DNA of 41,691 nucleotides from an uncultured Saprospiraceae bacterium (GCA_937125475.1 CAKZLL010000396.1:1-41691); one strand, 5' to 3'. Positions 17,183 through 26,041 are shown, counted from the stretch's first letter. The notes: a model not told the origin generated them from the sequence alone. Numbers and translations are program-made.

Positions 17183-17947
17183 ATGCAAAAGTCTATTTCT
17201 TTTAAAGAGATAATTGAAAGATGTCATAAAAAGAAAAGTGCCGATTATCAAGTTTATTATTGGCATCGACTGATTTCTGTGCCGATTACTTATTTGTTTT
17301 TTAAGCTAAGAGTATCGCCTAATGCCGTTTCTATTGGAATGGTAATTTTGAGTATTATTAGTTTTTTCTATTTGATCGAAGCAGATAAAATAAGCTTATT
17401 CTACGGTTTTGCTTTGTCTTTTTTAGCTTTTTTATTCGATAAAGTAGATGGTGATTTAGCTCGATTGTATGGTGTAGCCTCAATCAAAGGGACAATTATA
17501 GATTTCGTTTATCACCGTTTTAGCTTATTTCTATTTTATTTAGGAATAGGTGTTCATGTCTACTCTGATAATATTTGGGTGGTTGTAGTAGCAGCATCTT
17601 GTGGTTTTATCGCCAACTATATTGAAGAGTTTCAATTATTGCCTTATCGTGTTTATGCGCATAAATTAATTGATCAAGACGAACTCTTTTTGGATGCTAA
17701 ATCAGGGAATGCAACAGAGCCATTTTACTGGAAATTACCCAAAGTATTTAGAATGCAATTGTTTTTATATTACTACTTTGGCGCATTTTTTATATTGGAA
17801 ATGCTTTTCAATACGAGTTTTGTTTATGAAGCAATGATCGTTGCTCTTATTAGTATGTCATTGTATTCTGTTTATCAAGTTTACTTTATCCATCAGCATG
17901 CTTTTAGTAAAATAATTCTTGAACTTAATTCTAAAATCAATAAATAA
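17183..17947 (+). CDS. CDP-alcohol phosphotransferase-family membrane protein
   Basis: A 254-aa protein with about six hydrophobic helices. The family motif D-x2-DG-x2-AR-x8-G-x3-D-x3-D is present as D86, D89-G90, A93-R94, G103 and D107, but the final Asp, the usual general base, is His111. The RVSPNAVSIG segment (43-52) before the second helix is also typical. These enzymes move a phospho-alcohol from a CDP carrier to a hydroxyl acceptor in the membrane. It starts 4 nt after the RtcB-like gene and stops directly against the asparagine synthase-like start, so the three are tightly coupled. No gene for CDP-alcohol synthesis is evident here. A role in adding a phosphodiester-linked group to the glycan is inferred. 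Confidence 0.82.
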   Translation: MQKSISFKEIIERCHKKKSADYQVYYWHRLISVPITYLFFKLRVSPNAVSIGMVILSIISFFYLIEADKISLFYGFALSFLAFLFDKVDGDLARLYGVASIKGTIIDFVYHRFSLFLFYLGIGVHVYSDNIWVVVVAASCGFIANYIEEFQLLPYRVYAHKLIDQDELFLDAKSGNATEPFYWKLPKVFRMQLFLYYYFGAFFILEMLFNTSFVYEAMIVALISMSLYSVYQVYFIHQHAFSKIILELNSKINK

Positions 17948-19864
17948 ATGTGTGGAATTACGGGTTTTATTGACTTTAAAAACACTTCTACTTCGGAAGA
18001 TTTAGTATCAATGACCAATGTGCTGGAGCATAGAGGCCCTGATGATTATGATGTTTTTTTTGAAGAAAACACGAACTATTCCATTGGTTTAGGGCATAGA
18101 AGGTTATCTATCATCGACTTATCTGCTAATGGAAAACAACCTTTCTTCTCAGAAGACAAGCAACATATCCTTGTTTTTAATGGAGAAGTGTATAATTATC
18201 AAGAAGTTCGAGCAGAATTAATTACGCTTGGCTATTCTTTTAGAACGGATACTGATACTGAAGTGATCCTAAAGTCTTACCTCGAATGGGGAAACGACTG
18301 TTTGGATAAGTTCATTGGAATGTTTTCGATTATTTTATTTGACAAAGTAAAAGACATCTTCTTTATCGCTAGAGATAGAGCTGGGGTTAAACCTTTATAT
18401 TACTATCTTGGAGATGAGTGTGTGTTGTTCTCTTCGGAGTTAAAGAGTTTTCATCAGTCTGATAAGTTTAAAAAAGAGCTGAATGAAAGTGCATTGCCAT
18501 TTTATTTCAAATTTGGATACATTCCTGCTCCACATACTATTTTTGAGAATTGTTTTAAATTAAAACCAGGGCATACTTTAACGATTAATCTTAAAACCCA
18601 AGAGAAAACTTACAATAAATATTGGGATTTATTAGATTTTCATAAAAAAGAACCTTTCCAGTTTTCAGAAACAAAAATCATTAAGGATGTAGAAGAGTTA
18701 TTGACTTCTTCTTTGAAATATAGAATGGTTTCTGATGTTCCTGTTGGGCTTTTTCTATCGGGTGGATATGATTCTACTTTGATGACAGCAATTTTAAGCA
18801 AGCATTTTGACAAACTCAAAACATTTACAATAGGGTTTGATGATCCTAAGTTTAATGAGGCAAATCATGCTAAAGTCATTGCTAAAAAATTAGGAACTGA
18901 ACATTATGAATGTTATTGTCGAGAGAAAGAAATGGAGGATATTATCAATCAACTCCCTCATTTTTTCGATGAACCATTCGCTGATACTTCAGCTATTCCA
19001 ACTATTTTATTATCCAAATTTGCGAGTAAGGAAGTTACTGTTGCACTTTCGGGGGATGGCGGAGATGAAGCTTTTGCTGGTTATTCTAAGTATTTTGCTT
19101 TAGAGCGAATTACTAATTTGAGTAAACTAAAACGAACTGGACTGACAGGTATGACTAAAATTTTAGGCGGTAATTCCGTTGAAATGATGAGTAGTTTCTT
19201 ACCAAAAAAATATAGACAAAGCAATATTAAGGATAAATTTTACAAGCTTCAAGAGACACTATCTTTTTCTTCTCCTTCGGATATGTTTGCTAATGCAAGT
19301 TCTGGAATTAGTCAAAAGGTATTAGAATCTATGGGCGTAAAATGGTCGTCAGATGAATTAGCAAAAACTTATTTTTCTAATTTTAATGCGGTCGATGGAG
19401 ATATTTTACAAAAAATGATGCTCACCGATTATTATACTTTCATGATAGATGATGTATTGGTGAAAACGGATAGATCGACGATGAGTGCTTCTATTGAAGG
19501 ACGAGAACCATTGATTGATCATCGACTTTTTGAGTATTTATCTAGAGTGCCGAACTCAATTAAATACAAAAATAAAACAGGAAAATATTTGCTAAGGCAA
19601 GTATTATATAAATATATTCCGCAATCTCTTGTCGATAAACCTAAGTCTGGGTTTGTGCTTCCAATAGAAGAAATGCTTCGTAAACAATTACGTTATTTAG
19701 TTGAAAAGCATTTATTATCAGAAGTAAAAGACGAGAAAACATACTATGATAAAAAAGCATTCAAAACGATTGTTCATCAATTTCTAAATGGAGAATCTAG
19801 GTTTTTTCATTTAGTATGGAGAGCATTAATGTTTGAAATGTGGAAAGAAAAATGGATGAACTAG
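17948..19864 (+). CDS. asnB: Asparagine synthase-like glutamine amidotransferase
   Basis: Class II glutamine amidotransferase joined to an AsnB ATP-pyrophosphatase domain, 638 aa. The nucleophile Cys2 is in MCGITGF; the glutaminase domain continues with EHRGPDD, FNGEVYNY and ARDRAGVKPLYY. The synthetase domain has the PP-loop SGGYDST (271-277), SGDGGDEAFAGY and EGREPLIDHRLFEYLS. AsnB-like proteins in glycan loci can amidate the carboxyl of uronic acids (as proposed for WbpS); UDP-GlcA, UDP-GalA and a likely diacetamido-uronate are all made in this locus. Simple asparagine synthesis is the alternative. Start is immediately after the preceding stop. Confidence 0.93.
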   Translation: MCGITGFIDFKNTSTSEDLVSMTNVLEHRGPDDYDVFFEENTNYSIGLGHRRLSIIDLSANGKQPFFSEDKQHILVFNGEVYNYQEVRAELITLGYSFRTDTDTEVILKSYLEWGNDCLDKFIGMFSIILFDKVKDIFFIARDRAGVKPLYYYLGDECVLFSSELKSFHQSDKFKKELNESALPFYFKFGYIPAPHTIFENCFKLKPGHTLTINLKTQEKTYNKYWDLLDFHKKEPFQFSETKIIKDVEELLTSSLKYRMVSDVPVGLFLSGGYDSTLMTAILSKHFDKLKTFTIGFDDPKFNEANHAKVIAKKLGTEHYECYCREKEMEDIINQLPHFFDEPFADTSAIPTILLSKFASKEVTVALSGDGGDEAFAGYSKYFALERITNLSKLKRTGLTGMTKILGGNSVEMMSSFLPKKYRQSNIKDKFYKLQETLSFSSPSDMFANASSGISQKVLESMGVKWSSDELAKTYFSNFNAVDGDILQKMMLTDYYTFMIDDVLVKTDRSTMSASIEGREPLIDHRLFEYLSRVPNSIKYKNKTGKYLLRQVLYKYIPQSLVDKPKSGFVLPIEEMLRKQLRYLVEKHLLSEVKDEKTYYDKKAFKTIVHQFLNGESRFFHLVWRALMFEMWKEKWMN

Positions 19865-19910
19865 CTTTGGGTTCAATCAATTTGATTTACTAGTTGAAAT
19901 TATATTTATT

Positions 19911-21050
19911 TTGAAAAAGAAAATCTGCTTAGTTGGAGGAGAAGATGTCAGTGCTAGATTTCCTATTCTTAGGAAGTTAGAAGCCAAAGGCTTACAAGTA
20001 GAAATAGCTGGAAGTCAAGACGAAGCACCTTTTAAAAAAGAAAAAGTGCCTTATAGTTTTTATCCGCTTTTTCGAGAATTTGCTCCTTATAAGGATTATC
20101 AGGCAACACGCGCACTTAAAGAAATCCTAAAAGAAGAAAACTACGATTTAGTTCAATCTTTTGATACTAAGCCAGGGCTTCTTTTGCCTTTCGCAGCAAG
20201 TAGACAAAAACAAACTAAGGTCGTTAGAACTGTCACTGGAGTAGGTCGAATTTTTACTTCGGATTCTTTAAAAAATAGGATATTTAGAACTGTTTTTAAT
20301 TTTTTGCAAAGGAGAATCAAGGATAAAATAGATATGACCATCTTCCAAAATCAAGATGATCACGATTATTTTATTGAAAAAGGTTTGCTAAGTCCTTCTA
20401 AAGCAACGATTATAAAAAGTAGTGGTATTGATTTAGCTACTTATAATCAAGAAACAATTAATCTTACGGAGAAAGAAGCTTTGAGAGCTGAACTAAATTT
20501 AGATCCTACTCAAAAGACGATTATCATTGTCAGTAGGTTAGTTCGGCAAAAGGGGATTTTAGACTTTATGGAGGCTGCAAAAATCTGTAAAGAACAAGGG
20601 AAAAACTATAACTTTTTGCTTGTTGGCCCTTTTGATACCAAAAAGGACAGTATTACTAAAGAAGAAGTTGATCGTTATAAAGGAGCAGTTCAATATTTAG
20701 GTAGAAGAAGTGATATTCAAAAATTGCTGTCGCTATCTGATATTTTTGTCTTGCCTACTTTTTATCGAGAAGGCGTTCCTAGAGTGTTGTTAGAAGCTGC
20801 TGCCATGGGATTAGGTATAGTTACGACCGATATGCCAGGTTGTAATGATGTAGTTGAAAATGATTGGAATGGGTATCTTGTACCTACAAAATCTGCTGAT
20901 CAATTGGCAGAAAAAATAATTTTACTTGCTGAGGATGATGAAAAGCTCCAATTGTTTGGAGAACGAAATAAAGAAAAAGTAAAAGCATTTAGCCTTGATA
21001 TAGTCGTGAATGAATATTTTAATGTTTACCATAAATTATTAATAAAATGA
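19911..21050 (+). CDS. Glycosyltransferase family 4 (CapM/PglA-like)
   Basis: A 379-aa GT-B enzyme. The N-domain has FDTKPGLLLPFAA, with the donor-independent acceptor region VRTVTGVGRIFTS that is typical of CapM/WbpU/PglA-like proteins; the C-domain has IIIVSRLVRQKGILDFMEAA, FLLVGPFD, LGRRSDIQKLLSLSDIFVLPTFYREGVPRVLLEAAAMG and TTDMPGCNDVV. Such enzymes often add the second residue to an undecaprenyl-PP-sugar. The start is TTG at 19911 (context TTTATTTTGAAAAAG). The end overlaps the next ATG by 4 nt. Confidence 0.9.
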   Translation: MKKKICLVGGEDVSARFPILRKLEAKGLQVEIAGSQDEAPFKKEKVPYSFYPLFREFAPYKDYQATRALKEILKEENYDLVQSFDTKPGLLLPFAASRQKQTKVVRTVTGVGRIFTSDSLKNRIFRTVFNFLQRRIKDKIDMTIFQNQDDHDYFIEKGLLSPSKATIIKSSGIDLATYNQETINLTEKEALRAELNLDPTQKTIIIVSRLVRQKGILDFMEAAKICKEQGKNYNFLLVGPFDTKKDSITKEEVDRYKGAVQYLGRRSDIQKLLSLSDIFVLPTFYREGVPRVLLEAAAMGLGIVTTDMPGCNDVVENDWNGYLVPTKSADQLAEKIILLAEDDEKLQLFGERNKEKVKAFSLDIVVNEYFNVYHKLLIK

Positions 21051-22267
21051 AAATACCTTTCTGCCTTCCACTTATTGATAAAGATGTAGTAGATGAAGTT
21101 AATGATTGTTTACTTAATACAGGCTGGTTAACTTCTGGTCCTAAAGTACAACAACTTGAAAAAGAATTTGCCAAATTAACAAATGCACCAGCAGCTCTAT
21201 GTGTCAATTCATGGACATCAGGCGCAATGTTGATTTTAAAATGGTTTGGAGTAAAACCAGGTGATGAAATTATTATCCCCGCTTATACTTATAGTGCAAC
21301 AGCACTTTGTGCAATGACTATCGGTGCTATTCCTGTAATGGTAGATATAGGCGACGATTTTAATATTGCAACCGAAAAAATTAAAGCGGCAATTACTCCT
21401 AAAACAAAAGCTATTTTGCCTGTTGATTTTGGAGGAAATCCTTGTAATTATGATGATATATTAGCTCTTGTAAATCAAGAAGAAGTTAAAGATTTATTCG
21501 TAGCAGAAACTGAAAGACAAGAAAAGTTAGGACGTTTATTAGTCTTATCAGATTCAGCGCATTCTGTTGGTGCTACTTATAATGGAAGAGAAGCTGGCGT
21601 GTTCACAGATGTAACAATATTTTCGCTGCACTCGGTTAAAAATATCACAGCAGGAGAAGGAGGGGCAATTTGTTTGAATTTGCCAGCACCATTCGATATC
21701 AAAGAAGAGTTACAATTTTTAAAATATTTTTCTTTAAATGGTCAAACCAAAAGTGCCTTTGAGAAGAATAAAGTTGGAGCTTGGCGTTATGATATTATTG
21801 ATCAAGGTCTTAAAGTAAACATGCCTGATATTTGTGCCGCAATAGCATTGGCGCAAATTAGGAAGTATCGAACAGATATGTTGCCTGAAAGAAAAGCTAT
21901 CTACGAACAGTATAATGATGTATTCAAGAAATTGGATTGGGTACAACTTCCACCACAAGATTCGCCATCAAAAACTTCGTCTTATCATTTGTATGCACTC
22001 AGAATAAAAAATATTACAGAGACGCAAAGAGATGAAATCATTCAATATGTTTCAGAAAGAGGTGTAGGCGTGAATGTTCATTATATTCCAATGGCAATGT
22101 TAACCCTTTTCAAAAATAGAGGATATAAAATAGAGGACTATCCGAACACTTATGATAGTTATTCTCGTGAAATATCTTTGCCTATATATAATAATTTAGG
22201 TAAGGATAAAGTCGATTATGTTATCAAATCTATTATAGATGGTTATCATCATGTTGTAGGTGCATAA
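21047..22267 (+). CDS. DegT/DnrJ/EryC1/StrS-family sugar aminotransferase
   Basis: PLP-dependent aminotransferase of 406 aa acting on keto-sugar nucleotides with glutamate as usual donor. The N-terminus FCLPLIDKDVVDEV and GWLTSGPKVQQLEKEFA, the IIPAYTYSATALCA segment, and the PLP-binding lysine region SLHSVKNITAGEGG are clear. A small insertion (about residues 140-165) separates LPVDFGG from SDSAHSVG. It overlaps the preceding GT4 by 4 nt. It could take the 3-keto product of the WbpB-type dehydrogenase (WbpE role) or the RfbB product; sequence does not settle this. Confidence 0.88.
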   Translation: MKIPFCLPLIDKDVVDEVNDCLLNTGWLTSGPKVQQLEKEFAKLTNAPAALCVNSWTSGAMLILKWFGVKPGDEIIIPAYTYSATALCAMTIGAIPVMVDIGDDFNIATEKIKAAITPKTKAILPVDFGGNPCNYDDILALVNQEEVKDLFVAETERQEKLGRLLVLSDSAHSVGATYNGREAGVFTDVTIFSLHSVKNITAGEGGAICLNLPAPFDIKEELQFLKYFSLNGQTKSAFEKNKVGAWRYDIIDQGLKVNMPDICAAIALAQIRKYRTDMLPERKAIYEQYNDVFKKLDWVQLPPQDSPSKTSSYHLYALRIKNITETQRDEIIQYVSERGVGVNVHYIPMAMLTLFKNRGYKIEDYPNTYDSYSREISLPIYNNLGKDKVDYVIKSIIDGYHHVVGA

Positions 22268-22295
22268 TTAATATTGAATTAAAAGTCTAATGAGC

Positions 22296-22328
22296 TGATC
22301 TGGCAAAATAACTTATTTTGTCAGGTCA
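22296..22328 (+). promoter_or_regulatory. 16-bp RNA hairpin upstream of the sugar transferase gene
   Basis: Arms TGATCTGGCAAAATAA (22296-22311) and TTATTTTGTCAGGTCA (22313-22328) pair over all 16 positions in the + strand RNA, counting two G-U wobbles that would be mismatches on the other strand. It ends 43 nt before the ATG and has no U-tract, so an attenuator, processing site or translation control element is more likely than a terminator. Confidence 0.5.
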
Positions 22329-22371
22329 TATTCATAGAAAAAATACACACCTAACTGTAAATAAAATAAGT

Positions 22372-23034
22372 ATGTATAAACTAATTAAGCGATTGATAGA
22401 CATATTAATTTCTTTGATTACTCTAATAATTTTGCTCCCATTATTGATTCCTATTGTTATTGCATTAAAACTTACAGGAGAAGGAGAAATTTTCTACCTT
22501 CAAAAAAGAGTAGGTTATAAAAATAAGTATTTTGATATTTTGAAGTTTGCTACTATGTTAAAAAATAGCCCAAGTATGGGAACAGGTAGTTTGACTTTAA
22601 GAAATGATCCTCGCGTAACAACCGTTGGAAAATATTTGAGAATAACAAAAATTAATGAATTGCCTCAAGTCATTAATGTCTTAAAAGGTAATATGACATT
22701 AGTTGGTCCTCGACCACAAATGAAAGTGGATTTTGAAGCGTTTCCTGAATATATTCAAGAAGTAATCTATGATGCAAAACCAGGTATTACAGGTATTGGA
22801 TCTATTATATTTAGGGATGAAGAGGAAATTATTTCTAATTCTGATCTATCACCAAGGGAATGTTATGTCCAAATTATAGCACCATATAAAGGAGAGCTAG
22901 AATTATGGTATCAAAAAAATGCATCAACTTATACAGATCTAATGATCATATTTTTGACTGCTTGGGCGATTGTTTCGCCTAAAAGTGAGTTACATTTTAA
23001 AGTATTTAAAGACTTACCTAAAAGAAAAAATTGA
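22372..23034 (+). CDS. Initiating sugar-phosphate transferase (PglC/WcaJ C-terminal type)
   Basis: Monotopic phosphoglycosyl transferase of 220 aa that moves a sugar-1-phosphate from a UDP-sugar to undecaprenyl phosphate, the first step of repeat-unit assembly. One N-terminal hydrophobic re-entrant helix (about residues 8-30) follows KLIKRLIDI; then FYLQKRVGYKNKYFDILKFA, LRNDPRVTTVGKYLR, INELPQVINVLKGNMTLVGPRPQ. It lacks the four extra membrane helices of full WcaJ. I chose ATG 22372; an upstream TTG (22318) would add 18 uncharacteristic residues overlapping the hairpin. The bacillosamine-type genes follow closely, so that sugar may be the initiating residue. Confidence 0.9.
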   Translation: MYKLIKRLIDILISLITLIILLPLLIPIVIALKLTGEGEIFYLQKRVGYKNKYFDILKFATMLKNSPSMGTGSLTLRNDPRVTTVGKYLRITKINELPQVINVLKGNMTLVGPRPQMKVDFEAFPEYIQEVIYDAKPGITGIGSIIFRDEEEIISNSDLSPRECYVQIIAPYKGELELWYQKNASTYTDLMIIFLTAWAIVSPKSELHFKVFKDLPKRKN

Positions 23035-24167
23035 ATATAAAAACAGCACATCCTTCGTTTATTTCTATTGAATTTCAATTAATGTTACTTTTGTTGAAGT
23101 CTTCCTTAGTAAAGGAAGAGGTAGAAGTTGTCAAGAAATTTATAGAAGAGAAACAAATAGATTGGGGAGAATTTGAAAAAAAAGTACTCTGCCACAAAAT
23201 TACAATGCCTGTATTTAGAGGATTAAATACCTTACCTTCTTATCTAATAAACCAAGAAATTTATGCTAATTATAAGGAAAGAGTAACTATAATACTTTTT
23301 AAAAATCTCAGTTTGTCTAAGGAGGTTTTATTGCTCTCTAACATCTTTGAGGAAGAAAAAATTGATGTGGTTTTTTATAAAGGAAGCGCCTTATCTTATC
23401 AATTATTTGAAGCACTTAATTCTCGAAGTTTTGGGGATATTGATTTTTTAACTAGGAAGGAGGATTTAAAAAAGATAGAAGAAGTACTTTTAAAAAGGAA
23501 TTATACGCCCGAATATACTTTATCCGACAAAGAAACTTTAGACGGTTACTTACAAGAAGAACCAGAGTACAATTTTGATTTATATGAAAATGGAAGAAGA
23601 AAGTATCATGTGGAACCACATCATGCTTTTATTTATCCTTTTTATGTGATTGACTTATCTTTTGAGGAAATAAAAAAGCACATAGTAAAAGTAGATATCA
23701 ACGGAAAAAAATTAAATACTTTTGATATTAATTTTGTCCCTATTATTTTATCCATACATCATGGAGGAAAAGATGGCTGGAGTATATTAAAACATATCTA
23801 TGATTGGTATGCTTTAATGAAAAAGTATGATCAAGAGATTGATTGGCAAGCAGTTCAAAATACAGCTATTAAGTTTGATATAGAAGTATATTTATATGTC
23901 AGTTTAGCTATTCTTGAAAAATTAATGGATATCGCACCACCTCCTTTATTAAAAGCGGCTATTCAAAATAATAAAAATCAAAAAATAGCAACAAGAATTA
24001 TTCGAAAAATTCATTCAAATGATACGGGCAAAAAAACGGAGAGTGGATATGCTAAATTATGGTTTAGGTTCAAAACTAGTCGAAAGTTATCAACTAAAAG
24101 AAAAATGATAGGTAGAATTTTTTCTATTCTATGGACTAAAATAATATCACAATTCAAAAGATCTTGA
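23031..24167 (+). CDS. Uncharacterised nucleotidyltransferase-family protein (PF14907-like)
   Basis: A 378-aa soluble protein. The polymerase-beta-type signature is FYKGSALSYQLFEALNSRSFGDIDFL (about 112-137): a G-S pair followed by the D-I-D metal site. The rest is helical with an EPHHAF segment and ILSIHHGGKDGW, typical of the PF14907 family that is common in Bacteroidota glycan loci. The substrate is not known. The start is TTG at 23031, overlapping the stop of the sugar transferase by 3 nt, so the two are translated together. An in-frame ATG 17 codons later is less likely. Confidence 0.7.
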   Translation: MNIKTAHPSFISIEFQLMLLLLKSSLVKEEVEVVKKFIEEKQIDWGEFEKKVLCHKITMPVFRGLNTLPSYLINQEIYANYKERVTIILFKNLSLSKEVLLLSNIFEEEKIDVVFYKGSALSYQLFEALNSRSFGDIDFLTRKEDLKKIEEVLLKRNYTPEYTLSDKETLDGYLQEEPEYNFDLYENGRRKYHVEPHHAFIYPFYVIDLSFEEIKKHIVKVDINGKKLNTFDINFVPIILSIHHGGKDGWSILKHIYDWYALMKKYDQEIDWQAVQNTAIKFDIEVYLYVSLAILEKLMDIAPPPLLKAAIQNNKNQKIATRIIRKIHSNDTGKKTESGYAKLWFRFKTSRKLSTKRKMIGRIFSILWTKIISQFKRS

Positions 24168-24181
24168 AACAGCTTTAATAA

Positions 24182-25399
24182 ATGAAACATTTCAACGTCA
24201 ACCAATTTATTTCAACATACATCACAGAAAGAGAACAATCTCTTTTCGCTAATGATATTGAAAAAAATAAAGAAGAATTAAGCCAAGCTATTGATGGTAA
24301 ATCTGTAATAGTAATTGGTGGAGCAGGAACAATTGGAAGCTCTTACATCAAAGCCATTTTGCGTTTCAAACCTGCAAAACTATACGTAGTAGATTTAAAC
24401 GAAAATGGTTTAACCGAGTTGGTTCGAGATTTGAGAAGCTCGGTAGGATATAATATTCCAGAAGATTTCAAAACATACCCGATTGACTTTTCAAGTGATG
24501 TTTTTGAAAAGATATTAATCAATGAAGGGCCATTTCATATCGTAGCTAACTTTGCAGCACACAAGCATGTTCGTAGCGAAAAAGATCATTATTCTATCGA
24601 AGCAATGGTCAATAATAATGTTATTAAGGCAAAGGGATTGCTTGATTTATTAGTTGCTAATCCACCAGAACACTTTTTCTGTGTCTCTACTGACAAAGCT
24701 GCTAATCCTGTAAATGTAATGGGAGCAAGCAAGAAATTAATGGAAGAAGTGATTTTGTCTTACGCTAAGAAAATTCCAATTACAACAGCGCGTTTTGCAA
24801 ATGTAGCTTTCTCTAATGGTAGTTTGTTGTTCGGATTTATAGAACGAATGATGAAACGTCAGCCGCTTTCATCTCCAACGGATGTTAAGCGTTATTTTGT
24901 ATCGCCAGAAGAAAGTGGTCAAATTTGTATGTTAGCTTGTATGTTAGGAAAAAGTGGTCAAATCTTCTTCCCGAAATTAAGCGAAAAGCAAATGAAAACT
25001 TTTTCTAGCATCGGTGTTGCTTTCTTAAAAGAATATGGCGATTATGAGCCAGAATATTGTGATACCGAACAAGATGCAAGAACAAAAACATTGGCTTTAT
25101 CTAACGAAGCAGATAAATATCCAGTTTATTTCTTTCCAACTGATACATCAGGCGAAAAGAAATTTGAAGAGTTTTTTGTAGAAGGTGAAGATGTTGATAT
25201 GGACACTTTTGCTCAATTAGGTGTTATTCGAGATACGCCTTCTAAGTCAATGCAAGAAATTGACGAACTTTTCGCTGCTTTACATAGCGTATTTGCTTCT
25301 GAACAAGTGACGAAAAAAGCAATTGTAGCAGCAATAGGAGATTTTATACCTAATTTTAAGCATATTGAAACAGGTAAAAGCCTAGATCAAAAAATGTAA
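24182..25399 (+). CDS. UDP-GlcNAc 4,6-dehydratase-like protein (CapD/PglF/LegB family)
   Basis: A 405-aa soluble SDR of the polysaccharide-biosynthesis CapD family, without the membrane domain of full-length CapD/PglF. The Rossmann motif GGAGTIGSS is at residues 46-54; FAAHKHVRSEKD, the STDKAANPVNVMGASKK block (catalytic Asp-Lys with Met in place of Tyr, as in CapD/WbpM) and TTARFANVAFSNGS are intact. It would form the 4-keto-6-deoxy intermediate used by the aminotransferase two genes downstream. It precedes the PglD-like acyltransferase by 9 nt. Confidence 0.85.
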   Translation: MKHFNVNQFISTYITEREQSLFANDIEKNKEELSQAIDGKSVIVIGGAGTIGSSYIKAILRFKPAKLYVVDLNENGLTELVRDLRSSVGYNIPEDFKTYPIDFSSDVFEKILINEGPFHIVANFAAHKHVRSEKDHYSIEAMVNNNVIKAKGLLDLLVANPPEHFFCVSTDKAANPVNVMGASKKLMEEVILSYAKKIPITTARFANVAFSNGSLLFGFIERMMKRQPLSSPTDVKRYFVSPEESGQICMLACMLGKSGQIFFPKLSEKQMKTFSSIGVAFLKEYGDYEPEYCDTEQDARTKTLALSNEADKYPVYFFPTDTSGEKKFEEFFVEGEDVDMDTFAQLGVIRDTPSKSMQEIDELFAALHSVFASEQVTKKAIVAAIGDFIPNFKHIETGKSLDQKM

Positions 25400-25408
25400 A
25401 ACTAAGTG

Positions 25409-26038
25409 ATGGGGAACGAGATCATAATCATGGGATATTCAGGGCATGGCTTCGTGATTTGCGATGTATGCGAACGCAATAACCTAACGATTATTGGTTA
25501 TTGTGATAATGAAGAAAAATCATTAAACCCTTATCAATTAGCATATTTAGGTAATGAAAATGAGCCAGCAATCATAGAGCAATTGAGATCAATAAGTTAT
25601 TTTATTGCTATTGGTAACAACAAAATTAGGGCAAAAATACAAGCTAATTTGATCCAAAAAGGATTGCCTCTAGCTATTAATTTAATACATCCTTCTGCTC
25701 AATTGAGTACAAAAATTCAGCTTAGTAGAGGAATTTTAATTGCTCCAAATGTTGTTATTAATCCTTTAGCAGCAATCAGTGAAGGCGTAATTTGTAATAC
25801 AGCTTCTGTTATTGAACATGAGGTTAAAATAGGAAAATACAGCTTTATTGGGCCTAATGCGACATTATTAGGTGCGGTGGAAGTCGGTGATTTTTCATTT
25901 GTTGGCGCTAATGCGGTAGTTAAAGAAGGTGTTAAAATAGGAAATAATGTAACTATTGGTGCGGGTTCTGTCGTTATAAAAGATGTGAAAGATAATCAAA
26001 CGGTTGTTGGTAATCCTCAACGAATCATCAAACAATAA
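25409..26038 (+). CDS. PglD/NeuD-type sugar N-acetyltransferase
   Basis: A 209-aa acetyltransferase: an N-terminal Rossmann-like UDP-sugar binding domain (IIIMGYSGHGFVICDV, then IIGYCDN) and a C-terminal left-handed beta-helix (IAPNVVINPLAAIS, GKYSFIGPNATLLGAVEVG, GNNVTIGAGSVVIKDV). The catalytic His is within CNTASVIEHEVKIG. Expected to acetylate the 4-amino group of a UDP-4-amino-6-deoxy sugar, giving a bacillosamine-like 2,4-diacetamido sugar. I chose ATG 25409 over GTG 25406. It lies between its likely partners, the dehydratase and the aminotransferase. Confidence 0.88.
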   Translation: MGNEIIIMGYSGHGFVICDVCERNNLTIIGYCDNEEKSLNPYQLAYLGNENEPAIIEQLRSISYFIAIGNNKIRAKIQANLIQKGLPLAINLIHPSAQLSTKIQLSRGILIAPNVVINPLAAISEGVICNTASVIEHEVKIGKYSFIGPNATLLGAVEVGDFSFVGANAVVKEGVKIGNNVTIGAGSVVIKDVKDNQTVVGNPQRIIKQ

Positions 26039-26041
26039 GAT

